This document shows, one piece after another, positions 33,451 through 43,600 of a stretch of DNA of 64,000 nt. This stretch comes from Cytobacillus gottheilii. Its GTDB lineage: Bacteria; Bacillota; Bacilli; Bacillales; Cytobacillaceae. The notes beneath the pieces were generated by a model that was given only the letters and a program-made list of their open reading frames with translations, was not told the DNA's origin and made no database searches. A program made the translations under genes and the position numbers. Where the stretch lies: contig NZ_LT800494.1 in assembly GCF_900166665.1 (NCBI RefSeq), forward strand, positions 772,673 through 836,672, in the 5' to 3' direction. Within the stretch, counting starts at the first letter, position 1; every line of letters starts with the position of its first letter.

Positions 33451-34629
33451 ATGTATATCATTACAAACGCTCAGATCATTACAGAAGAAGGTATTTTAAT
33501 TGGATATGATCTTTTTATACAGCATGACATCATTCAGAGCATCGCTCCAAGAGGCAGTCTCAAGTTTGAAGAAGGCATCGAAATCATTGATGCTGCGGGA
33601 GGGTATGTCTCACCAGGATTTATTGATATACATTCAGATTATATTGAACATATGGCTGCACCTAGACCTACATCGCTCATGAATTTTAATATTAGTTTGC
33701 GGGAAACAGAGAAAGAATTAATCACACACGGCGTCACAACCATGTTTCATTCCCTCTCTATGTTAAAAGAAACAGAGTACGACTATAAGCCGATCAGAGA
33801 GCCTGAAAATGTCCGCAAACTCATTGATATTATCGATCAGAGCCATCATATCAAGCATTTAGTCCGGCATCGATTTCATGCCCGTTTTGAGATTGATAAT
33901 GTGAAAGAAGTAGACAATCTGAAACAATATATTGCTGAAGGAAAGGTTCATCTCGTTTCCTTTATGGATCATACTCCGGGGCAGGGGCAGTATCGTCATT
34001 TAGAAATCTATAGAAACACCGTGAAAAGCTATAACAACTTGAATGATGCAAGCATTGATGTGCTCATTCACAATCATCAAACAAAAGAAAAGCTGTCGAT
34101 TGAAGATATGCGAGACATTGCCGAATTTGCCAGAAAGCATGATGTGGCAGTTGCTTCTCATGATGATGATTCATTGGAAAAACTGGATTTAGTAGAGAGT
34201 TTTGGAACAAGTATCAGTGAATTTCCAATCACACTTGAAGTAGCGAAGAGAGCACAAGAACTTGGGATGTATACCATTGCCGGTGCACCGAATGTGATGC
34301 TAGGCGGATCACACAGCGGGAATCTATCAGCTGCCGAAGCAATTCAGGATGGTGCAATCGATATTTTATGCAGTGATTATTATCCTGCTGCCATACTTCA
34401 TTCCATCTTCAGGCTCGTTCATGAATATGGAATGGACTTGGCGGAGATGATCAAGCTTGTCAGCATCAATCCCGCAAAAGCGGTCAATATGGAACATGAA
34501 CTAGGTTCGATTGCAGAAGGGAAAAAAGCAGATCTGTTAATCATTGAAACCATCAGTGATGATTTTCCGGTAATCACAAGTGTATTTGTAGATGGGAAGC
34601 TGATACAAAAGACGAATTACCGTGTGTGA
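33451..34629 (+). CDS. phnM: PhnM alpha-D-ribose 1-methylphosphonate 5-triphosphate diphosphatase
   Basis: 392 residues of the amidohydrolase fold. Metal ligands: GYVSPGFIDIHSDYIEHMAAPRP (HxD form), VSFMDHTPGQGQYR, VLIHNHQTKEK, VASHDDDS, and GAPNVMLGGSHSGN with DILCSDYYPAAILH. It removes pyrophosphate from the ribose phosphonate triphosphate before PhnJ acts. Starts 18 bp after phnK. Confidence 0.95.
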   Translation: MYIITNAQIITEEGILIGYDLFIQHDIIQSIAPRGSLKFEEGIEIIDAAGGYVSPGFIDIHSDYIEHMAAPRPTSLMNFNISLRETEKELITHGVTTMFHSLSMLKETEYDYKPIREPENVRKLIDIIDQSHHIKHLVRHRFHARFEIDNVKEVDNLKQYIAEGKVHLVSFMDHTPGQGQYRHLEIYRNTVKSYNNLNDASIDVLIHNHQTKEKLSIEDMRDIAEFARKHDVAVASHDDDSLEKLDLVESFGTSISEFPITLEVAKRAQELGMYTIAGAPNVMLGGSHSGNLSAAEAIQDGAIDILCSDYYPAAILHSIFRLVHEYGMDLAEMIKLVSINPAKAVNMEHELGSIAEGKKADLLIIETISDDFPVITSVFVDGKLIQKTNYRV

Positions 34630-34669
34630 TGGTGCGGCAGGCGTTTAACCATGGAAAGCGGGTGAGAAT

Positions 34670-35368
34670 ATGAATGCTTTATTAGAAATCAACAATCTAT
34701 CAAAATCGTTTCAGCTTCATCAGCTCAATAAGAATATTAAGGCTGTTGAGGGGATCGATTTGCTGGTAAATGAAGGAGAGTTTGTTGGAATAACAGGGAA
34801 AAGCGGCAGTGGAAAGTCAACTATTTTAAAAAGCATATATGGTACATACCGAATTAAAAGCGGAAGTATAATCTATCAATCTGCTCAATTTGGAAAGATT
34901 GATTTAGCACATGCAACCCAGCGGCAAATGCTGTATTTACGCAAGCATGAGATTGGCTATGTCTCACAATTTTTAAATGTGATGCCTAGAACAACAGTGA
35001 GAGAGCTTGTGCAGCAATCCATTCTCGAGCGCGGAGTCTTCCTTACACAGGCAAAAGAAGAGACAGAAAAGATCCTTTCGCATTTTGAATTGGATAAAGA
35101 GCTGTGGGATAGCTACCCAACAACCTTTTCAGGTGGGGAGAAGCTCAGAGTTAATATTGCCAGAGCGATGGTGAAAAAACCGCGATTGCTTTTACTGGAT
35201 GAACCAACGGCGAGTCTCGATCAGGAATCAAAGCTCAAAGTGAAAATCCTCATGGAGCAGTTAATGGCGGAAGGAACCACGATGCTTGGCATTTTCCATG
35301 ATCTCGAGTTTATGAATCATCTCTGCAACCGGGAATACAACATGCACAATGGTGTTGTTCTAAGTTAA
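34670..35368 (+). CDS. phnL: C-P lyase ATP-binding subunit PhnL
   Basis: 232 residues. Walker A GKSGSGKST, signature FSGGEKLRVNIARAM, Walker B LLLLDEPTASLD, with AVEGIDLLVNEGEFVGITGKSG. The order K-M-L differs from the E. coli order K-L-M. It lies 40 bp after phnM. No terminator is evident before the transporter promoter. Confidence 0.93.
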   Translation: MNALLEINNLSKSFQLHQLNKNIKAVEGIDLLVNEGEFVGITGKSGSGKSTILKSIYGTYRIKSGSIIYQSAQFGKIDLAHATQRQMLYLRKHEIGYVSQFLNVMPRTTVRELVQQSILERGVFLTQAKEETEKILSHFELDKELWDSYPTTFSGGEKLRVNIARAMVKKPRLLLLDEPTASLDQESKLKVKILMEQLMAEGTTMLGIFHDLEFMNHLCNREYNMHNGVVLS

Positions 35369-35381
35369 TATTTACTATTCA

Positions 35382-35455
35382 TTAACAAAATAATACAGAG
35401 TATTAACAATATTCGACATGAAGTTAATAGTAGCTTGACATCTTCTTTTTATAAT
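35382..35455 (+). promoter_or_regulatory. Pho-box-like repeats and -10 upstream of phnD
   Basis: TTAACA at 35382 and 35403 and TTAATA at 35424 repeat every 21 bp. A consensus TATAAT follows at 35450-35455. TTGACA at 35435 is only 9 bp from it, so it is not a proper -35; PhoP-activated promoters often lack one. The ACTTGG operator seen at the other two promoters is absent here. Confidence 0.45.
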
Positions 35456-35499
35456 GAGATCGAATGCGAAAAAAATAAAAATGTGTGGGGAGAATGATG

Positions 35500-36528
35500 A
35501 TGAAGAAAAGGATGTTGTTTATTTTACTTACGTTCGTAATGATCGTGGCTGCAGGTTGTTCATCTTCAGCAAATTCAGAAGGTGGCACATTAACAATTGC
35601 TTGGCTTCCAAATGAATCTGGAGCTGATCTTGAAGCGGCTCGTGATGAGATTGGAAAGGTAATTGCTGAAAAAACAGGTATGGAAGTAGAACATCAAACA
35701 ACAACTGACTATATTGTCGCAATTGAAGCAATTGCAAACGGAAATGCAGATATGGCATTCCTTGGTGCTCAAGGATTTATCGAAGCAAATAATAAAAATG
35801 ATAAAGTGCTTCCACTTGTTGTGCCAACAGGTCCTTCCGGTACATTAGATGACGCTGTCTACCACAGCTGGTTAGCAGCAGAAAAGGCAAATGCTGAACA
35901 ATACAAAGATGGCGATGCTTATGCGATTGACAACATCCAAGGAAAGAAATTCTCCTTTGTTTCCAACAGTTCAACATCAGGTTTTAAAGTTCCTTCTACA
36001 GGAATTGTTGATTATTTCTCACAAAAAGACGAGTTTAAAGATCTAACAGCTGAAGATTTACTTGAAGGCGGTTCAGACAAATTCTTTAGCGAAGTATTAT
36101 ATGGCGGTTCTCACCAAGGCTCTGCAGTCAACCTATTATCAGGCAAATCAGAGATTTCGGCATTCTGTGATACATGTGTGAATAACTATGTTGAATTAGC
36201 TGATGGCGATGAAAATACAGCTGGTGCTGTTTATAAAGTTAAAGAAGATGCTGCGGAACCATTTAATACAGTAACAGGAAAAGAATTCACTCTTATTTCT
36301 GTAACGCCTGTTCTAAATGCACCGTTTGTTATTAACACAGACAATATTAATGAAGAGCTTCAGGCTGAGCTTTTAGAAATCATGACTTCAGATGACATTA
36401 CAAATAACGAAAAAGTATTCATTCCAGAGGATTCAGATTTCTCAGGGTTGTTCTCCAAGACAGCGGACGAGCGTTTAGTTGAAGTAGAGAATTCATGGTT
36501 TGATCCAATTCGTGAGCTATCCAAATAA
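35500..36528 (+). CDS. phnD: Phosphonate ABC transporter substrate-binding lipoprotein
   Basis: 342 residues from ATG 35500, with GGGGAG 7 nt upstream (two more ATG codons directly before it). Lipoprotein signal LTFVMIVAAGC. PhnD family: LTIAWLPNESGADLEAARDEIGKVIAEKTGMEVEHQTTTDYIVAIEAIANGNADMAFLGAQGFIEA, KFSFVSNSSTSGFKVP, and YGGSHQGSAVNLLSGKSEISAFCDTC. It binds phosphonate (or phosphite) outside the membrane for PhnCE. Confidence 0.93.
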   Translation: MKKRMLFILLTFVMIVAAGCSSSANSEGGTLTIAWLPNESGADLEAARDEIGKVIAEKTGMEVEHQTTTDYIVAIEAIANGNADMAFLGAQGFIEANNKNDKVLPLVVPTGPSGTLDDAVYHSWLAAEKANAEQYKDGDAYAIDNIQGKKFSFVSNSSTSGFKVPSTGIVDYFSQKDEFKDLTAEDLLEGGSDKFFSEVLYGGSHQGSAVNLLSGKSEISAFCDTCVNNYVELADGDENTAGAVYKVKEDAAEPFNTVTGKEFTLISVTPVLNAPFVINTDNINEELQAELLEIMTSDDITNNEKVFIPEDSDFSGLFSKTADERLVEVENSWFDPIRELSK

Positions 36529-36552
36529 AGAATAGGTTAGGAGAGTTAACAT

Positions 36553-37341
36553 ATGAGCGCCTTGCTTGAAGTGAAAAATATTTCGAAGCATTTCGGTAAA
36601 GACACGAAGGCATTATCAGATGTTAGCTTCTCCGTCCAAGAAGGAGAGTTTGTTTCAATCATCGGACCATCCGGTGCAGGGAAATCAACTCTCCTTCGCT
36701 GTATCAATCGCATGGTTGATCCAACAAGCGGAGAAGTGCTTTTCGAAGATGCCAATTTAGTAGAACTGAAAAAGAAAGAGCTGAAAATGACACGCACAAA
36801 AATAGGCATGATCTTTCAGCATTACAATCTAGTAAATCGTCTGAGTGTCATTGAAAACACACTGCACGGCGTCCTTGGCAAAAAGTCAGTCATTGCTGGT
36901 GCCTTAGGATTATATAATCAGCAGGAAAAAGAACGAGCGGTGGAGTTATTAAAAATCCTTGGTTTAGAGGACCATATTTACAAGCGGGCAGATCAGCTGA
37001 GCGGAGGACAAAAGCAGCGTGTCGGAATTGCTCGTGCGCTTATTCAGGATCCGCATATGATGCTATGTGACGAGCCGATTGCTTCACTGGATCCGAATTC
37101 AGCTAAAATCATTATGGATCATTTGCAGAATATTTCACGAACAATGGGAATCACAGTACTAGTTAATCTCCACCAGGTGGATGTTGCACTAAAGTATTCC
37201 GACAAAATTATCGGTGTAAATGGCGGAAAAGTCGTCTTTAATGGAGTGCCAGAAGAAATAACAAAAGAAGATATTCAGCGTATCTACGGTTCGGAAGCTG
37301 AGGATCTTATTTTTGATATAGGAGGCATCCATGCAAGCTGA
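36553..37341 (+). CDS. phnC: Phosphonate ABC transporter ATPase
   Basis: 262 residues. Walker A GPSGAGKST, signature [15 protein letters not shown], Walker B MLCDEPIASLDPNSAKIIMDHL, switch region LVNLHQVDVALKYSDKIIG (LHQVD in place of a plain H loop is typical of PhnC). Begins 24 bp after phnD and overlaps phnE. Confidence 0.94.
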   Translation: MSALLEVKNISKHFGKDTKALSDVSFSVQEGEFVSIIGPSGAGKSTLLRCINRMVDPTSGEVLFEDANLVELKKKELKMTRTKIGMIFQHYNLVNRLSVIENTLHGVLGKKSVIAGALGLYNQQEKERAVELLKILGLEDHIYKRADQLSGGQKQRVGIARALIQDPHMMLCDEPIASLDPNSAKIIMDHLQNISRTMGITVLVNLHQVDVALKYSDKIIGVNGGKVVFNGVPEEITKEDIQRIYGSEAEDLIFDIGGIHAS

Positions 37342-38116
37342 TTATTTCAAAAAGAAAAGGCTTAGTTCACTTTCTTTTTTCGTCGTGTTAGCAATTATTA
37401 CCGTAATGGCCATCATCATTACGGAATACAACGTGGTAAAAGGATTTACTTCTCTTCCACAAGCTGTACAGTGGGCATTAGGCAACTTTTACCCAACTGT
37501 TGAATCATTAGAAAAGCTGCCTGATATTATGGACAAACTGATCGAAACATTGCTAGTTTCTGTTGCGGCAACAACCATTGGTGCCCTGTTTGCCTTGATT
37601 TTTGCTGTGCTAGGCTCTAATACAACTAGAGTAAATGCCTTTTTTGGCAGTATTTGCAGAGGTGTCGCGACTGTTTTTCGTAATATCGATGTTGCAGCAT
37701 GGGCGATGATTTTGCTGTTTTCTTTTGGACAAAGCTCCTTAACGGGTTATTTTGCCTTATTTTTTGGCTCATTTGGTTTTCTGACAAGAGCCTTTGTAGA
37801 AACGATTGACGAAGTGAGCAGCGGTTCTGTAGAAGCCTTGAGGGCAACTGGAGCAGGCTACTTTTCGATCATTTCTCAGTCTGTTATTCCTGCCAGCATT
37901 CCGCAAATGATTAGCTGGATTCTATTTATGATTGAAACAAATGTGCGCAGTGCTACCCTTATTGGCTTGTTAACAGGATCGGGAATCGGATTTACGTTTA
38001 ATCTCTATTATAAAAGTTTGAATTATGATATTGCAGCTTTAGTTGTGATTAGCATTATGGCAGCTATTCTTTGCATAGAGGCGATCTCAAACTATGTAAG
38101 GAGAGTGATTCTTTAA
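37331..38116 (+). CDS. phnE1: Phosphonate ABC transporter permease 1
   Basis: 261 residues with about six hydrophobic segments. EAA loop: VEALRATGAGYFSIISQSVIPASIPQMISWI, and the preceding GAL...VFRNIDVAAWAMILLFSFG matches PhnE RNIPxxxWA segments. It overlaps phnC by 11 bp and abuts phnE2 with TAATG. Two PhnE proteins form the heterodimeric channel. Confidence 0.92.
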   Translation: MQADYFKKKRLSSLSFFVVLAIITVMAIIITEYNVVKGFTSLPQAVQWALGNFYPTVESLEKLPDIMDKLIETLLVSVAATTIGALFALIFAVLGSNTTRVNAFFGSICRGVATVFRNIDVAAWAMILLFSFGQSSLTGYFALFFGSFGFLTRAFVETIDEVSSGSVEALRATGAGYFSIISQSVIPASIPQMISWILFMIETNVRSATLIGLLTGSGIGFTFNLYYKSLNYDIAALVVISIMAAILCIEAISNYVRRVIL

Positions 38117-38973
38117 TGGAAGTAAATGAGCATGTAAAAACAGATCACTTAGTAGAAGCTTCACCGAAAAAACCGATCAAAATTAAAGTGAAGACCAAAT
38201 CGTCTTTCATTATCCGATTGACCCTTTTTTTACTGGCATTTCTAACTGTTTTTGCATTTTTTACTTTTGACTATAAAGAAATTAATGTAATAGATGCAAT
38301 GGGAGCAACTTTGGTCAACATTAAGACCATGTTTCTGGAACCTCATTTTGCACGGTTTTCCTTCACACATGCATTGTACCAAGTATTAATCACGTTAGGA
38401 TTAGCGTTCTTAACAACCATTTTCGGCGCCATTATTGCGTTATTTCTCGGCTTGCTGGCAGCTGAGAATTTAACTTCGAGAAGAGTTTCAACCGTCATAA
38501 AAACTGGAGTTGCCATCATTCGTGCTATTCCAACCGTCTTATGGGTACTGATTTTTGCTGTTGCTGCAGGGCTGGGAAGTGTGGCAGCTGTTGTCGGCAT
38601 GACCTTCCACTCTGTAAGCTACTTAGTTAAAGCATACTCTGAATCATTTGAAGAGCTGGATAAAGGTGTCATTGAAGCACTTCAAGCAAGCGGAGCAAGC
38701 TGGTGGCATATTATTTTCCAAGCGGTCATTCCATCATCTCTCACCTATTTAATTTCATGGACATTTCTGCGATTCGAAATTAATTTTGCAGTTGCCGTGG
38801 CCATGGGTGCAGCAGCTGGAGCAGGAGGAATTGGATTTGAAATGTTTATGGCAAGTAACTTCTATCTTGATATTAGAGAAATTGGCACCATTACCTTCTT
38901 CATACTAGCTGTAGCGATTCTTCTTGAAGTGGTTGCTGTTAGATTTAAGAGAAAACTGAAGGTGAATGTGTAA
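38116..38973 (+). CDS. phnE2: Phosphonate ABC transporter permease 2
   Basis: 285 residues from ATG 38116, overlapping the phnE1 stop by one base; AAGGAGAG lies upstream. A long charged N-terminus (MEVNEHVKTDHLVEASPKKPIKIKVKTK) precedes six hydrophobic segments. Motifs IIRAIPTVLWVLIFAVAAGLGS and the EAA loop IEALQASGASWWHIIFQAVIPSSLTYLISW. Last gene of the cluster. Confidence 0.92.
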   Translation: MEVNEHVKTDHLVEASPKKPIKIKVKTKSSFIIRLTLFLLAFLTVFAFFTFDYKEINVIDAMGATLVNIKTMFLEPHFARFSFTHALYQVLITLGLAFLTTIFGAIIALFLGLLAAENLTSRRVSTVIKTGVAIIRAIPTVLWVLIFAVAAGLGSVAAVVGMTFHSVSYLVKAYSESFEELDKGVIEALQASGASWWHIIFQAVIPSSLTYLISWTFLRFEINFAVAVAMGAAAGAGGIGFEMFMASNFYLDIREIGTITFFILAVAILLEVVAVRFKRKLKVNV

Positions 38974-39013
38974 GGGAAAGTGGCTGAGACAATTGTATTC
39001 AGTTCAACAATAG

Positions 39014-39052
39014 ATCCGAATGATTAGCGTTCTAATCCATTCGGATTTTTTG
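39014..39052 (+). terminator. Terminator of the phn operon
   Basis: ATCCGAATGATTAG (39014-39027) pairs with CTAATCCATTCGGAT (39032-39046, one bulge), then TTTTTT. The sequence around it (ggctgagaca, 38982 on) resembles the left end of the MITE-like element at 2246 and 43771, so the terminator may come from a decayed copy. Confidence 0.85.
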
Positions 39053-39144
39053 TATGTTCAGAAAGCGAAGAGAAGGAGTTGCTGATCCCCACCAGCTGGA
39101 GTTATGATGACATCTGAATAATCATGGTAACTAACATAGCTTGA

Positions 39145-39335
39145 AAATAGACGGAGGAATTCCGCTTATTGAATAAAAATCTAGGAAAATAGCTAAAATA
39201 GACGGAGAAACTCCGACTATTGACCCCTAAAACTTGAAAAAGTAAGGTTTTTCTTTGAATAAACGGATATTCTCCGTTTAAATCTAGCTCAAAAGAGGGT
39301 TTTCGAGAATTAGCCGGAAAATCTCCGCTTATTTA
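39145..39335 (+). repeat. GGAG/CTCC mini-hairpin array
   Basis: Four short inverted repeats spaced about 50-60 bp: atagacGGAGgaatTCCGcttat (39147), atagacGGAGaaaCTCCGactat (39198), aaacGGAtattcTCCGttt (39260) and agccGGAaaatCTCCGctt (39311). All share a CGGA...TCCG core with AT-rich flanks. No gene lies in 39053-39524; a GAAGGCT/AGCCTTC hairpin is at 39382-39398. Confidence 0.7.
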
Positions 39336-39524
39336 TAGAAGCTTACGAGTTTAAGTACCATAGGTCATACTTAACTGTACAGAAGGCTGCAAGCCTTCAG
39401 GATGATTCGTCATTTTGGTTGCTTTGTTCCTGTATTCTTTTTACGAAAGAATCAGACTAGGACAGATTGCCATGTTGTTTTATAATAATAGTAAGATTCT
39501 GATATAACGTTTGGGGGATATAGC

Positions 39525-40013
39525 ATGGCTAAAATAAAATCTATACAGATCGACGGGGAAAATATATTTTATTTTAATAGTGCCATCTATGTGTTCCATA
39601 CGAATTCCAGCTGTACCCTGCAATTAGATATAATTGTTAGTGAAATTACGATAAAAAAATATAATGATAGAGAAAATCATATTATAGAAGTAGAATTGGA
39701 GAATGGCAGTCTGATTACTTCATTTATGACCGTGAATATATTGCCGGGAAGGATACCTCACTTGAATTTTGTCAGTGAAGTGGAGAATGCTGATGAATAT
39801 AGTGAATTGCCGGCAGTTCACGAAAACGATCTTGATTTTCCGGATATAGAACAAGGCATTACATTAGAAGAAATTCGTAAAGTAGAAATGCCATATGAAA
39901 AGGTTGCCTTAAAACTTACTTTGCCTATAGATCAAGCTGAATGGCTGCAGCAGAAATCAAAAAAGGAATTGAATGTAATTTTTAAAGAGATGTTAGAGGG
40001 AAGAATGAAATAA
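39525..40013 (+). CDS. Conserved-looking hypothetical protein
   Basis: 162 residues, start ATG 39525 behind GGGGG. No signal peptide, membrane segment or known motif seen. The N-terminal 90 residues look beta-rich (IKSIQIDGENIFYFNSAIYVFHTNSSCTLQLDIIVSEITIKKY). The C-terminus is a charged helical part (LTLEEIRKVEMPYEKVALKLTLPIDQAEWLQQKSKKELNVIFKEML). Good RBS and codon use suggest a real gene. I do not recognise it. Confidence 0.6.
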   Translation: MAKIKSIQIDGENIFYFNSAIYVFHTNSSCTLQLDIIVSEITIKKYNDRENHIIEVELENGSLITSFMTVNILPGRIPHLNFVSEVENADEYSELPAVHENDLDFPDIEQGITLEEIRKVEMPYEKVALKLTLPIDQAEWLQQKSKKELNVIFKEMLEGRMK

Positions 40014-40201
40014 GAACCATAACTTATTATACTTGCATCGCATAGAATATGCGGTGTTTTTGTTTGTCTAAAAAATGAAAGTGCAAAATGAGAAACTTTT
40101 ATTGACAAGGAATGTCATTTTTCATAAAGTTAACTATATTAATAGTTCATGTATTGAATAATTAAAGTGGAGAATAATTTCAAAAAGAGGTGAATATATA
40201 C

Positions 40202-40672
40202 ATGGGGGAACATTCTATAAAAGATCTGATTGATCGTTATATTGAAATTTCATTTATTGTAAACCGCTGTGGACAGAGCCTGGTGAAAAGCCAGGTTGGC
40301 AATGACTTAACGTATGATCAGCATTATACATTGCGTCATATTTATAAATCTGGTTCTTGTACTTCATCAGAGCTTGCCGAAGTGTTTGATGTGAAAAAAA
40401 GCGCAATTACAGCCATTATTACAAGGCTGTGGGAAAAAGGACTAATACTGCGGACACGGGATGAGAGTGATCGCAGGGTGGTCTATTTGACGCTGACAGA
40501 CAAAGCAAAGGAATTGTTTGAAGATACAGAAGAACGTATTCAGAAATTAGTAGAGTCGTTGATCAATAACTTTGAAGAAGACGAAATCAATCAATTTATG
40601 GATTCGTTTGAGAAGCTTAAGAATTTTATGCTGCAAAGTAAAGAAAATATTCAGACGGGGGATATAAAGTGA
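40202..40672 (+). CDS. MarR-family regulator (YdgG-like)
   Basis: 156 residues from ATG 40202 (AGAGGTG 9 nt upstream). Winged HTH: DLTYDQHYTLRHIYKSGSCTSSELAEVFDVKKSAITAIITRLWEKGLILRTRDESDRRVVYLTLTDKAKELFE, with the DxRxxxLxLT wing. It overlaps the MMPL gene (GTGA), as in the B. subtilis ydgG-ydgH operon, and likely represses it. A candidate operator is not clear. Confidence 0.9.
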   Translation: MGEHSIKDLIDRYIEISFIVNRCGQSLVKSQVGNDLTYDQHYTLRHIYKSGSCTSSELAEVFDVKKSAITAIITRLWEKGLILRTRDESDRRVVYLTLTDKAKELFEDTEERIQKLVESLINNFEEDEINQFMDSFEKLKNFMLQSKENIQTGDIK

Positions 40673-43600
40673 GTACAATCATCAAACGAAAGTGGTTTGT
40701 CATCATTGCATGGATTGCCATTGTTGCTGGACTTTTTCTTGCTGCGCCGAGCATGGGAGACCTTGTTCGTGAGAAAGGTCAAATTACCGTGCCAGATGAA
40801 TACTCTTCAGCAATTGCTGGTGATATCATGTCAGAAGTGCAAAAAGATGAGGGTGGCGGCAATGATACAGGAGTCGCATTGGTTTTTCATAACGAAAATA
40901 AGCTGAATGAAGAAGATATTAAAGAGGCTGAGAGAGCGATTCGGTTACTGGAAGACGAGCAAGAAGAGCTCGGAATTACAGAGATTCTGACTCATTTTAA
41001 CGAAGATTCACTCAGAGATCAGCTTGTGTCAGAAGACGGAAAAGCAATATTGGCTCAAGTTACCGTGAATTGGAATGACCGTGAAGCAAAAGAGCTAAGC
41101 GAAGCTCTATATGCTGCAGTTGAGGATGTAAAGGTCGATCATTATTATACAAGTGAATGGATGATTAGTGAGGATGTAATGACGAGCTCACAGGAAGGAC
41201 TGAAGAAAACAGAGGGCATTACAGTTGTATTCATATTAGCTGTTTTACTGCTTGTGTTCAGATCGGTCATAGCACCGTTAATCCCGCTTGTCACAGTTGG
41301 ACTCACCTATTTGGCATCTCAGTCAATTGTCGGTTTTCTTGTAGATCACTTCGACTTTCCGATATCAAGCTACACACAAATTTTCCTTGTAGCCGTTCTT
41401 TTCGGAATAGGAACAGATTATTGTATTTTGCTGTTAAGTCGTTATAAAGAAGAATTAAGTCATTCAGAGAGTATAGCTGATGCAATTATAGCTACTTACA
41501 AAAATGCTGGAAGAACGGTATTTTTTAGTGGTGTAGCAGTGATGATTGGATTTGCAGCGATTGGTTTTTCGCAATTTATTCTTTATCAGTCAGCGGCCGC
41601 TGTGGCAATTGGGGTAGCGATTTTACTGGTTGCCCTTTTTACCATCGTTCCATTCTTTATGGCAGTCCTGGGCAAAAAGCTGTTTTGGCCATCAAAAGGA
41701 TCGGCAGAGCATGCTGACAGCAAGCTTTGGGGAACGGTTGGCAAGTTCTCTCTAGCAAGGCCATTTATTGCCTTGCTGATCGTTGCTGTGGTATGTGTAC
41801 CTTTCCTAGCCACATATGATGGAGAGCTTTCCTTTAATTCGCTTGAGGAAATTAGCGGAGATGTGAATTCCATCAAAGCATTTAATGCGATTTCTGACAG
41901 CTTTAGTCCTGGTGAATCCATGCCAACACAGGTTGTTATCCGCAATGACGAAGAAATGGATTCAGCTGAGTATATTAGTCTGGCAGAGAAAATCAGCGAT
42001 GAGCTATCACACATTGATTTAGTTCAAAGTGTCCGCTCTGTTTCAAGACCAACCGGAGAGGTGATGGATGATTTATATGTCAGCTCTCAGGCGGAAACAC
42101 TCGGAGATGGAATTGGAGATGGCCGTGACGGAGTTGAACAAATTCGGGACGGCTTGAATGAAGCAAATACAATGCTTACAGATCAGGCTCCAGAGCTCGA
42201 AAAATCGACAGATGGAATCAATCAATTAATAGATGGAACAAATCAGGCGAAAACAGGCCTGGAAACCATCCAGACAAACCTTGCAACGATTGAGCAGGGA
42301 ATGCGTGAAGCTTCAATGGGCTCAACTGAGATTATTGCAGGATTAGGAAATTTAAAAGCCGGGGTTCTGCAGCTAGCAGGTGGATATGAAGAATTGAGCA
42401 CTGGTTATGAGGATGCCGCTAAAAATTTAGTTCAAGTATCAGATGGCCTATCACAAGCAAATTTAGCTTTATTCAATCACTTAGAAGGAAAATATGCAGA
42501 CTTAGGTGAAGATGCTATGTACCAGCAGCTGAAAGGGCAGATTACGTCAATTCAGGGAGGACTTCCGCAAATAGCAGACGGAATCACTCAAGCAAACCTT
42601 GCATTCCAAAAAGCAAATGAAGAGCAAAACAATATCGTCGCAGGATTTGATCAACTACTTGCAGGACTAGAACAGCAGCAGGCGGGCTTAGAAGAAATGG
42701 CTAATGGCCAAGGGCAAATTGTCGGCAGGATGCCTGAGTTAACTGATGGTTTAGCTGGTATTACGACTGGACAGGAACAATTGCTTGCAGGCTTTGGAGA
42801 TCTTGGCGGACAGATCGGCGAATTAACAGACGGCCTTGGCCAAAGTGTTGATGGTTTAACAGAAGTATCTGATGGACTTGGGTCTGCGCAAGACTATTTA
42901 ACAGGATTATCAACTGGTTCAGACGCATTTTATTTACCCGAAGAAGTGCTTGGCAGTGGCGATTTTGCTCAAGTGTTAGATGTCTATTTATCAAAAGATC
43001 GAAAGGTAATGACATTGGATGTGATTTTCGAAGCGAATCCGTATTCGAATGATGCGATCAGTCAAATTCCTGAAATTAAGGACACTGTTGAAAAAGCAAC
43101 CAAAGGAACGAAGCTTGAAAATGCAGTGGTCGCCGTTGGGGGACCAACAAGCATGAATGCTGATTTAGGAACAATGAGTGATCAGGATTACACCCGCACA
43201 GTTATTTTAATGCTTGCTGGTATAGCGATTATTCTTGTTTTCTTGTTCCGATCACTTATCATGCCACTATATTTAATCGGCTCACTGATTCTGACATACT
43301 ATACTTCTATGGCGATCAATGAAGTGATTTTTGTCAATATTCTTGGCTATTCAGGCATAAGCTGGGCTGTTCCATTCTTTGCTTTTGTTATCCTAGTAGC
43401 ACTTGGTGTGGATTACAGTATCTTCCTGATGGATCGTTTCAATGAATATCGAGACTTGTCTGTATCAGAAGCGATGCTGCTATCTATGAAAAAGATGGGT
43501 ACGGTAATCATTTCGGCCGCTGTTATCTTAGGCGGGACTTTTGCGGCGATGATGCCTTCTGGAATGCTGTCGCTGCTGCAAATTGCAGCAATAGTCATTG

